DNA of 64,000 bases from Streptomyces sp. DG2A-72. Its GTDB lineage: Bacteria > Actinomycetota > Actinomycetes > Streptomycetales > Streptomycetaceae. The stretch's first letter is position 1. The number at the start of each line of letters is the position of its first letter. Position numbers and translations under genes: made by a program. Positions 8,312 through 15,416 of the stretch are shown one piece after another. Location of the stretch: positions 1,054,001-1,118,000 of the forward strand of contig NZ_JASTLC010000001.1 of NCBI RefSeq assembly GCF_030499575.1. The letters run 5' to 3'. Under the pieces are notes generated by a model that was not told where the DNA came from, did no database searches, and was given only the letters and a program-made list of their open reading frames with translations.

Positions 8312-8515
8312 ATGGCGGAGGAGAGTGTCGAGGTCGTCATCGCGGCGGACGGGACCGTGGAGGTGCACGTCCAAGGGGTCTCCGGCACGCGGTGTCTGCA
8401 GGACACCGACGAGTTGGTCCAGTTGCTCGGCGGGGCGGTGGAGCACCAGGTGCTCACCGAGGAGGCCTACCAGCAGGACGCGGCCGAGGAGCAGGACCGC
8501 CTGTGGCAGGGGTGA
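8312..8515 (+). CDS. DUF2997 small protein, first gene of the Ycf46/Hsp70 operon
   Basis: This 67-residue protein resembles DUF2997. VEVVIAADGTVEVHVQGVSG is followed by TRCLQDTDELVQLLG, matching the family pattern of a beta-hairpin, G-x-x-G-x-x-C and a helix ending in LG. The C-terminal third is Glu/Gln-rich. ATG 8312 has an AGGGTGAG ribosome-binding site; GTG 8297 is a less likely alternative. The stop overlaps the next start (GTGA at 8512-8515), implying translational coupling. In cyanobacteria and plastids, DUF2997 occurs with Ycf35 and Ycf46 proteins, and both have relatives in this operon. Biochemical role unknown. Confidence 0.8.
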   Translation: MAEESVEVVIAADGTVEVHVQGVSGTRCLQDTDELVQLLGGAVEHQVLTEEAYQQDAAEEQDRLWQG

Positions 8516-9102
8516 GCGGCCTCGGTACGCCGTGGCGGCTGCACGCCGTGGTGCCCAGAAGTGCCGCCAACGGACCGGGAGTTCGGTACGTCGTCTGGAG
8601 TCAGGGGTGCGCCTTGGCCTGCCCGGGCTGCTTCAACCCCGAGACGCACAGCGGGGCGGGCGCCGGTCTCGTGCGGACGGCCGGCGAGGTCGCCGAGGAG
8701 GCGCTCGCCGGCGCGCGGCACATCGAGGGCGTCACCCTCACCGGCGGTGAGCCGCTGGAGCAGCCCGCCGCGGTGGCCGCGTTCTGCGCCGAACTGCGCG
8801 CCCGCAGCGGCCTGTCGGTGATCGTGCTGACCGGGTTCACCCGCGCCGAGATCGAGACGGACCCGGCCCGCTCGGCGGCCGTCGCCGATGCCGATCTGGT
8901 CATCGCCGGACGGTACAACGCGCGACTGCGGCTGGCCCGGGGGCTGCGCGGCTCGTCGAACAAGGAGTACTGGATGCGCACCGGGCGCTACACGGCGGAC
9001 GACCTGGCCGCCGTACCGGAGTTGGAGATCACCGTCGGGGACGACGCGACGGTGACGTTCACCGGCATGGTCGCGCCGGTCGCCGCGGGAGGGGAGTTCT
9101 GA
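8512..9102 (+). CDS. 4Fe-4S single-cluster radical-SAM-like protein
   Basis: This 196-residue protein has a short radical-SAM core. The cluster cysteines are C33-x3-C37-x2-C40 in QGCALACPGCFN, the NrdG/activase spacing. The SAM-contacting TGGEP motif is at residues 77-81. The length matches NrdG-like activases and the Fer4_12 class, which lack an extra substrate domain. The GTG start overlaps the DUF2997 stop by 4 nt, and the stop abuts the AAA gene, so all three are coupled. There is no anaerobic ribonucleotide reductase nearby, so it is not a simple NrdG. It might modify or activate another product of this operon; the target is unknown. Confidence 0.88.
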   Translation: MSGLGTPWRLHAVVPRSAANGPGVRYVVWSQGCALACPGCFNPETHSGAGAGLVRTAGEVAEEALAGARHIEGVTLTGGEPLEQPAAVAAFCAELRARSGLSVIVLTGFTRAEIETDPARSAAVADADLVIAGRYNARLRLARGLRGSSNKEYWMRTGRYTADDLAAVPELEITVGDDATVTFTGMVAPVAAGGEF

Positions 9103-10650
9103 GTGGGCACCGTGGGCATCCATGACGAGATCCGGCTGTATCTGCGCGCCCGGGTGGCGCTGATCGTGCTCGTCACGGTCGAGGAGCAGCGGGCGCTGGA
9201 CGTGCTGGACCAGGTACGGCGGGACCGGGACCCGTCCTCCGACCTCGTCACCTGGGACGTCGCCGACGGTCTGGAGTCGGCGTCGGGCCGGCAGCTGCCC
9301 AAGGCGGCCACCCCGCCGGACGCACTGACCAAGATCAAGGAGCTGGCGCAGAAGGAGCCGCGCCGCCGCGACCTGTACGTCCTCAAGGACTTCCACGCCT
9401 TCTGGGAGCGCGACCCCGCGGTACGCCGGCGCCTGCGCAACCTCGCCCACAAGCTCGTGTTCACCGGCTCCTCGCTGATCGTGACCACGCCGGTGCGCGA
9501 CATCCCCGTGGAACTGGGCGACGACGCGGTGGTGGTGGAGATGCCGCTGCCCGAGGCCGACGCGCTGCGCCGCGAACTCGACCAGCTCATCGACAGCACC
9601 AAGGGAGTGAAGTCCACGCTCACCCCGGCGGGCCGAAGCCGCCTGGCCCAGGCCGCGCTGGGCCTGACCGCCGCCCAGGCGCGACGGGCCTTCGCCAAGG
9701 CCATCGTGCGCGACGAGGTGCTGGACGACCGCGACATCGAGGCGGTGCTGGCCGAGAAGAAGGCCGTCATCCGGGAGAACGAGGCCCTGGAGTTCTACAG
9801 CGCCGAGGAGAGCCCCGACGACCTCGGCGGCCTGGACGTGCTCAAGGAGTGGCTGCGGCTGCGCGAGCGCGCCTTCGGGGACGCCGCCCGCGAGTTCCGC
9901 CTTCCGGCGCCCAAGGGCATCGCGCTCATCGGCATCCCCGGCACCGGCAAGAGCCTCACCGCGAAGATGATCGGCGGGCTGTGGCGGCTGCCGCTGCTGC
10001 GCCTCGACGTCGGCGCGCTGTTCGGTTCGCTGGTGGGTGAGTCGGAGGAGCGGGTACGCAGGGCACTGCGGCTGGCGGAGACCGTGTCGCCGTGCGTGCT
10101 GTGGATCGACGAGGTGGAGAAGGCGCTGTCGTCCGGGGGCCATGACGGCGGCACCTCGCAGCGGGTCTTCGGCACGGTCCTGACCTGGATGCAGGAGAAG
10201 ACGGCACCGGTGTTCGTGGTCGCCACCGCCAACGACGTCAGCGCCCTGCCGCCGGAGACCCTGCGGCGGGGCCGGTTCGACGAGGTGTTCTTCCTCGACC
10301 TGCCCACCGAGGAGGAACGCCGCGAGATCATCACGGTCCACCTGCGCAAACGCGGCCGGAAGCCGGAGATGTTCGACGTGTTCCAACTGGCCCTGGCGTG
10401 CGACGGGTTCGTCGGCGCCGAGCTGGAACAGGTCGTCGTGGACGCGATGTACGCGGCGTTCGCCGAGGAACGTGACATCACCACCGACGACATCGCGCGC
10501 GCCGCCGCCCGCACCGTTCCGCTGAGCAGGTCCCAGCGCGAGGTCATCGAGGACCTGCGCGCCTGGCTGCGCGAGGGCCGCGCCCAGTCGGCCTCCTTCG
10601 CCGGGGCGGACCGGGCGGCGGAGCACCAGGTGCCGGTGCTGGAGGTGTAG
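9103..10650 (+). CDS. Ycf46-type AAA+ ATPase
   Basis: This 515-residue protein has the Ycf46 layout: an N-terminal degenerate P-loop-like domain (about 1-230) and a C-terminal AAA+ module. Walker A GIPGTGKS is at 277-284, Walker B CVLWIDEVEKAL at 331-342, sensor 1 VATAND at 373-378, and RRGRFDEVFFLDLP at 388-401 supplies the arginine finger and second-region-of-homology pattern. Ycf46 proteins are conserved in cyanobacteria and plastids. The GTG start follows the preceding stop with no gap; GTG 9112 is an alternative. The protein probably couples ATP hydrolysis to remodelling of a partner; substrates are unknown. Confidence 0.92.
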   Translation: MGTVGIHDEIRLYLRARVALIVLVTVEEQRALDVLDQVRRDRDPSSDLVTWDVADGLESASGRQLPKAATPPDALTKIKELAQKEPRRRDLYVLKDFHAFWERDPAVRRRLRNLAHKLVFTGSSLIVTTPVRDIPVELGDDAVVVEMPLPEADALRRELDQLIDSTKGVKSTLTPAGRSRLAQAALGLTAAQARRAFAKAIVRDEVLDDRDIEAVLAEKKAVIRENEALEFYSAEESPDDLGGLDVLKEWLRLRERAFGDAAREFRLPAPKGIALIGIPGTGKSLTAKMIGGLWRLPLLRLDVGALFGSLVGESEERVRRALRLAETVSPCVLWIDEVEKALSSGGHDGGTSQRVFGTVLTWMQEKTAPVFVVATANDVSALPPETLRRGRFDEVFFLDLPTEEERREIITVHLRKRGRKPEMFDVFQLALACDGFVGAELEQVVVDAMYAAFAEERDITTDDIARAAARTVPLSRSQREVIEDLRAWLREGRAQSASFAGADRAAEHQVPVLEV

Positions 10651-10655
10651 CGGGG

Positions 10656-11183
10656 ATGGCACGACTGATGGAGGCGGGCGCGGCACGGCTGACGGAGGCG
10701 GGCACGGTCCGGCTGCTGAGGCGGGCGTCGCTGCGACGCGCGGACGGTTCGCGCGGGATGCGGGCCCGGCGGGCGTGGGGGCGACTGGTCCGGCCGTGCG
10801 CGGCCGGGGACACGGCGGCACAGGACGCCGTACGAGCATCCGAGCTGCTGGAAGCCGACGTGCTGGAGCTGTCGGCGGTGGGGCCGGAGGGGTCCCTCGA
10901 CCGGGCCGCGTATCTGACGTTGATCGGGCAGAGCGCCCAGCGCCAGTCCCTCGACCCGGACGGGTCGCTGCTCGCGCCGGTCCACCGCGCGGCGGTGGTC
11001 ACCGGCGCAAGCACGCTGCACCTTCGTGAACAGGGCCGAGGCAGGTGGCCGGATCGCGTCGAGGCGATCCTGGACCTGGGCGGGGAGACCGTCCGATCCC
11101 GCCTGTACGTGAACTGCCCCGAGATCGTCCGTATCCATTCCCGGCACGAGAGCATCGCCCTCGGCCGGGACGGCACGGAGTGA
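10656..11183 (+). CDS. truncated paralogue A1 of the helical-module/propeller protein
   Basis: This 175-residue product matches the N-terminus of the 636-residue protein at 13501 (A2). Shared runs include DGSRG, RARRAW, CAAGD, RAAYLTL and DPDGSLLA (A2: DPDGALLA). After about residue 115 it skips the propeller-like part and ends in HESIALGRDGTE, resembling the A2 end HDIALGADGTE. It therefore looks like an A copy with its middle deleted but reading frame and both ends preserved. ATG 10656 lies 5 nt after the AAA stop. The gap to B1 mirrors the A2-B2 junction. It may be a functional adaptor or a remnant; the open frame favours at least recent expression. Confidence 0.75.
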   Translation: MARLMEAGAARLTEAGTVRLLRRASLRRADGSRGMRARRAWGRLVRPCAAGDTAAQDAVRASELLEADVLELSAVGPEGSLDRAAYLTLIGQSAQRQSLDPDGSLLAPVHRAAVVTGASTLHLREQGRGRWPDRVEAILDLGGETVRSRLYVNCPEIVRIHSRHESIALGRDGTE

Positions 11184-11188
11184 GGCCC

Positions 11189-13504
11189 ATGCGGATACGG
11201 ATCGCGGTGGTGATGCTGTGGCTGCCTCTCGGGCAAAACTCCCGGTGGCGCCGGAGAGCGCTGGAGGCCGTGCTGCGCGCTGCCGACTCCGGTGAGCGCG
11301 TGGCTCTGCGGGCTGCCGTGGGCGCGATCAAGTCCCTCGGCCCCGACACCGTGTGGGAGACCTGGCTGGGGCCGACGGTGTCCGGGGCGGCATCCCCGCG
11401 ATGGTGGACGTCCCCGCTCGTGGCGGAACTGGCGAGCAGTTCAACGGCCGTGCACGACGTGCTCGTGGACGCGGGTTGGCGCGACTGGCTCGACGAACAC
11501 CAGCCCGAGCTGTGGTCCCTGCTCAGGGGTTGGAACCGCGCAGCGACGACGTCCGACCCGCGGCTGCGTTTCCTCAGCCGTCTGGCGCTCGGCGACGACG
11601 GAGAGACCAGCAGCGATGAGGCCGTCGACGCCTTGTCACTCGCCCGTGCCGCCGTCCGCTTCGACCACCCCATCGGTGAACGGGCCCGCGCGAAACTGCT
11701 GACCTGCGGCGAGTCGCGGGCGGTCGATCTGTTCTGCGCGACAGCCGTGCACGCGGATGCGCCGCACGCGGTCGCGTTCTGCAGGACCCACCACCTCGCC
11801 CCCGCCAACGCCGCGGAACGCGCCGCGTTCTTCCTGCGCACCGGGCAGCACGAGCAGTACCGGGCACTGGACCCCGACGGAGCGCTTCTGGCCGTCCACT
11901 ACCGGGACGCGCCGTCCGAGGAGCGCTCGGCACTGCGCGAGGCCATGACCCGGCTCGGCGGCATCGACATACTTCGCGTGCTCGCCGGACAACGCCGTCG
12001 GGACAGGGACGTCGCCTCCCTCAACCACAAGGAACGCGCCTATCTGACAGGGCAGTTCACCCGGCAGCGCGACTGGGACCAACTGTGGCCGTTCACCGTG
12101 CTGCTCCCGCTCGCCGACGCCGTCAGAGTGGTCCACGCGTTCGGCGACTGGCGGCCGTCCGGCGCGGACGACCGCAGTGTGTTCGAGACGCTGCTCGCCG
12201 CGGGACCGGTGACCAAGCAGGTGAAGGCCCTCTCCACCGGGTTGCCGGCCTGGGACACCCCGCACACCCGGATCGCGCTCCGCGACCTGGACGAGCGGGC
12301 CACCGACGTCGTCGACCTCGACTTCGCGCCGGACGGCCGCGGGCTCGCTTTCGCCAGTCCCGGCAAGTGCGCCGGGATCGTCGATCTCGGCAGCACCACA
12401 CTGTCCCGGCTGTATCACTTCACGGGTGCCACCACGCGGGTCGCGCAGCTGGGGCCCGACACAGTCGTCGTCGCGGAATCCGCACGCGACCGGGGCAGGA
12501 CCCGGCCCGGCCGCACCCGGCTCCAGTACTGCGACAGCCAGGGCCGACACACGCTCTCCTTCGGAGCCAGCCGCGTTGCCCACGTTCGTCAGCTGCGGCG
12601 TACCGCCGGTGACCGGCGCTTCATCGTGCTGTCCGCACAGGGCCGTGCCGAGGACGGGGAATGGACGCTGTTCACCGGGGAAGCCGACGGCCCACTCGTC
12701 GACACCGGCATGTTCAGCGGTCGGAACCACCCAGGGCTCACGGCCACCCTGGACCCCGAGGGCCGGATCGTCGCCGTGCTCGACGAGCGGACTGCCGTGC
12801 TCGCCGATCTCACCGACCCCACGGCGGCGGCATCCCTCCGCAACAGCACAGCCGCGGCCGGGGACAGCATGCCGCACGTCGCCATGTCGCCGTCCCTTCT
12901 TGTCCGGGGGAATCACCAGGGCCGCGTGCAGGTGTGGCGCGAACCGCTCACCTCCAGGAAAGCACCGGTGTCGAAACGCCTGTGGCAGCAACAGGAGGAC
13001 AGAGAGCTGATCGGCCTGTCCTGGTCGCCCGCGCTGCAGCGTCTTCTGGCGCTCAGCCGGCGGGGGCTCGACATCGCGGTGCATCTGCCGCGCCTCAAGG
13101 TCCTCGGCACTCCGCCATCCGACGACGGGCCGGTTCCCGGCACACGCGTGCCCAAGCCGATCCCGCTCGCCAGTGCCGTGCCCGGGGCCCGCCCGTTCAT
13201 GCGGCTGTCGCCCCGGGGCGATGTCCTCGCCATGGGTGGCGTCCTGCCGGGTCACATCGATCTCTACGCGCTGTCCCTCCTCACCGTCCGCCCGTTCATC
13301 GGCAAGCCGATGGGACTGATGCGGCCCAGGGATCTGACGGCGGTGGTCACGGTGCTGGAGAACCCGGTGCTGGACGAGGAGTCCCGGACCACGCTCACAC
13401 TGCTGCGGACCTGCCTGGAACACCGGTTCCGCCACGACGTGTGGCTCGGGGACACGCAGGGCACGGCGGTCGCCGGCGACCACGAGATCGAGCTGGGCTG
13501 GTGA
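11189..13504 (+). CDS. large helical-module/beta-propeller protein B1
   Basis: This 771-residue protein of unknown function is homologous along its length to B2 (15417). The N-terminal ~330 residues are predicted helical and contain the module shared with A1, A2 and B2 (AAFFLRTGQHEQYRALDPDG). The rest has repeated WD40/propeller-like strands: LDFAPDGRGLAFAS, GNHQGRVQVW, LSWSPALQRLLAL and LSPRGDVLAMGG. The C-terminus is CLEHRFRHDVWLG...GDHEIELGW. ATG 11189 is chosen because the same MRIRIA start and GGAG-to-ATG spacing (8 nt) recurs before B2. The stop overlaps the A2 GTG by 4 nt. A scaffold or sensor role is an inference from the propeller. Confidence 0.85.
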   Translation: MRIRIAVVMLWLPLGQNSRWRRRALEAVLRAADSGERVALRAAVGAIKSLGPDTVWETWLGPTVSGAASPRWWTSPLVAELASSSTAVHDVLVDAGWRDWLDEHQPELWSLLRGWNRAATTSDPRLRFLSRLALGDDGETSSDEAVDALSLARAAVRFDHPIGERARAKLLTCGESRAVDLFCATAVHADAPHAVAFCRTHHLAPANAAERAAFFLRTGQHEQYRALDPDGALLAVHYRDAPSEERSALREAMTRLGGIDILRVLAGQRRRDRDVASLNHKERAYLTGQFTRQRDWDQLWPFTVLLPLADAVRVVHAFGDWRPSGADDRSVFETLLAAGPVTKQVKALSTGLPAWDTPHTRIALRDLDERATDVVDLDFAPDGRGLAFASPGKCAGIVDLGSTTLSRLYHFTGATTRVAQLGPDTVVVAESARDRGRTRPGRTRLQYCDSQGRHTLSFGASRVAHVRQLRRTAGDRRFIVLSAQGRAEDGEWTLFTGEADGPLVDTGMFSGRNHPGLTATLDPEGRIVAVLDERTAVLADLTDPTAAASLRNSTAAAGDSMPHVAMSPSLLVRGNHQGRVQVWREPLTSRKAPVSKRLWQQQEDRELIGLSWSPALQRLLALSRRGLDIAVHLPRLKVLGTPPSDDGPVPGTRVPKPIPLASAVPGARPFMRLSPRGDVLAMGGVLPGHIDLYALSLLTVRPFIGKPMGLMRPRDLTAVVTVLENPVLDEESRTTLTLLRTCLEHRFRHDVWLGDTQGTAVAGDHEIELGW

Positions 13505-15411
13505 GCCGGATGGCGAAGACGCTCGCCGCTCCCCACGCCGCCCGGCTGACCGAACTCGCCGCGCGCCGACGGGGCGACGGCTCCCGCGGGCTCCGCGCCC
13601 GGCGTGCCTGGCGGCAGTTGGTACGGGCGTGCGCCGCGGGCGATCCCGCCGCGCTGGAAGCGGTACGGGCGGCGGCCGGCGACCTGCCCGAACCCGACGT
13701 CTTGGATCTGCTGGCCGTGGGGCCGCAGGAGCCCGCCGGCCGAGCCGCGTATCTGACGCTGCTCGGGCAGCGGGAACAACGGCAGGCCATGGATCCGGAC
13801 GGGGCGCTGCTGGCACTGGCCTACCGGGCCGCGGAACCCGATGTGCGAGAGCGGCTGCGTAGGGCCATGGCAGCCGCGGGCGAGACCGACGTCATCCGAG
13901 TCGTGGTCACCGGCGATCGGCGTGACCGCATGGCCGAGATGACGGACGACGAACTCGACTACCTGGCACACGAGCTGGCCGAACACCGGCGCTGGGACGA
14001 GCTGCGCCGGCTCGCGCTCGACCTGCCCTTGGCCAAGGCCACGGCAACCGCGCGTGTCCTGCCCGCCGATGAGCGAGGGGCGCTCCTCACCACGCTTGCC
14101 GAAATCTCTCCCGAGCAGCTGGCCGCCACCATCGAGAGGCTGCCCCGAAAGAGCGTGATCTCGTGCGCCGGCGGATCAGGACGACCGGCTTCCTTCTCCC
14201 CGGACCAGGCCGAACTGGCCGTGGCCGCGCCGCAGACGCTGCCCGGCATGCCCGCCTCCACCGCCCTGCCGATCCCCACCGAACTGATGGAGACCGTGCG
14301 GCTCGCGACCGGCGAGAGCACCGTGCACGTTCTTGACGGGCAGCCAGAGCGTGGGCCGGCAAACGGCGTCCTCATGCCGGGAATGAAGGCCACCTCGATC
14401 CTGCATCTGGGCGACGAGCTCTACCGGATGGATGCGCTGCTGTGGCGGCGCAATGACGGTGATGCCATCACCCGAGTCCATCCCGCAGGCGGCACGCTGC
14501 CTCTGGCACGCCCGGAGGTGATGTCGGGAATGGGCCGGGCGAGCACGGGTGTTGTCGCAGTCACGACGGCCGGGCTCGTCTTCTTCGACCGCGGCCTCTT
14601 CCGGCCCCGGTACGTCTCGGTTCCCCGGATCACCGAGGAGGCAGGCGCGCTCCCCCGGCGTCGGCTTCCCGAGCTTGTCAAGTGCTGGATCGCGACGCTG
14701 CCGGAATCCCGGCTGATCGCGATCTCCACCTACGGCTGGATACTCATGGTGGACGAGCAGGGGACCGTGCTCCACCACGAGCACGGCGGCGCGATCGCGA
14801 TGAGCTTCCTAGGCCCGGATGCGCTGGCGTTCATCACGATGCCCGAGGATGACGAACCTCTCAAGGTCCAGCTCCTCTCGGCGTCCCATGGCATGCCGCG
14901 CGATGCCGGACATCCCTCGTACCAGGGCGCGTTCGACAGGATCCAGACCCTCGCGACAGGCAGCAGGGGAGATGCGGCGTTTCGGAAAGCCTTCGAGGGG
15001 CGGAGGGAACATCCCCTCGACGCTCATTTCGCCTCGGTGCTCTACTCGTTGGGCCATCCCCAGGACCTGCCGCCGGTCGCGGTGTCCGCGTACGGAGACA
15101 TGATCGTCACTTCCGCGCAGGCGCCCGGCAAACCCGAAAGCAGCGCCCCAGGCGGCCTCGAGGTCCACAGTCCTCATCTGCCCTCCGCACGCGAACTGCT
15201 GGAACAGCCCCTGCTGCACACCGGACCGCACGATGTGCGGCGCATACGGGAACTGCGCCCGAAGATCGGCGACCCCGCGGTGCGGGAGGCTCTCGATCTG
15301 CTGGCACGCGCGCTCGAGGATCGCTTCGGCGCGGACATCGCTCTCGGCACCGGCCCGGTGTCTCCGGGAGGGCCGCACGACATCGCGCTCGGCGCTGACG
15401 GGACGGAGTGA
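13501..15411 (+). CDS. helical-module/beta-propeller protein A2
   Basis: This 636-residue protein is of unknown function. Residues 1-210 are helical and include the shared module RAAYLTLLGQREQRQAMDPD and RRWDELRRLALDLPL. Residues from about 215 on contain propeller-like strands (ASFSPDQAELAVAAP, VAVTTAGLVFFDRG, LIAISTYGWILMVDEQG). The tail is ALEDRFGADIALG followed by GPHDIALGADGTE. GTG 13501 overlaps the B1 stop (GTGA); ATG 13510, which matches the start of A1 better, is equally possible. It is the intact counterpart of A1. The stop precedes B2's ATG by 5 nt. Confidence 0.82.
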   Translation: MSRMAKTLAAPHAARLTELAARRRGDGSRGLRARRAWRQLVRACAAGDPAALEAVRAAAGDLPEPDVLDLLAVGPQEPAGRAAYLTLLGQREQRQAMDPDGALLALAYRAAEPDVRERLRRAMAAAGETDVIRVVVTGDRRDRMAEMTDDELDYLAHELAEHRRWDELRRLALDLPLAKATATARVLPADERGALLTTLAEISPEQLAATIERLPRKSVISCAGGSGRPASFSPDQAELAVAAPQTLPGMPASTALPIPTELMETVRLATGESTVHVLDGQPERGPANGVLMPGMKATSILHLGDELYRMDALLWRRNDGDAITRVHPAGGTLPLARPEVMSGMGRASTGVVAVTTAGLVFFDRGLFRPRYVSVPRITEEAGALPRRRLPELVKCWIATLPESRLIAISTYGWILMVDEQGTVLHHEHGGAIAMSFLGPDALAFITMPEDDEPLKVQLLSASHGMPRDAGHPSYQGAFDRIQTLATGSRGDAAFRKAFEGRREHPLDAHFASVLYSLGHPQDLPPVAVSAYGDMIVTSAQAPGKPESSAPGGLEVHSPHLPSARELLEQPLLHTGPHDVRRIRELRPKIGDPAVREALDLLARALEDRFGADIALGTGPVSPGGPHDIALGADGTE

Positions 15412-15416
15412 GACTG

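Noticed and set aside
8467..10839. A 790-codon minus-strand frame opposite the radical-SAM-like and AAA+ genes
   Set aside because: It is antisense to two genes with clear motifs and has the amino-acid composition of a shadow frame.
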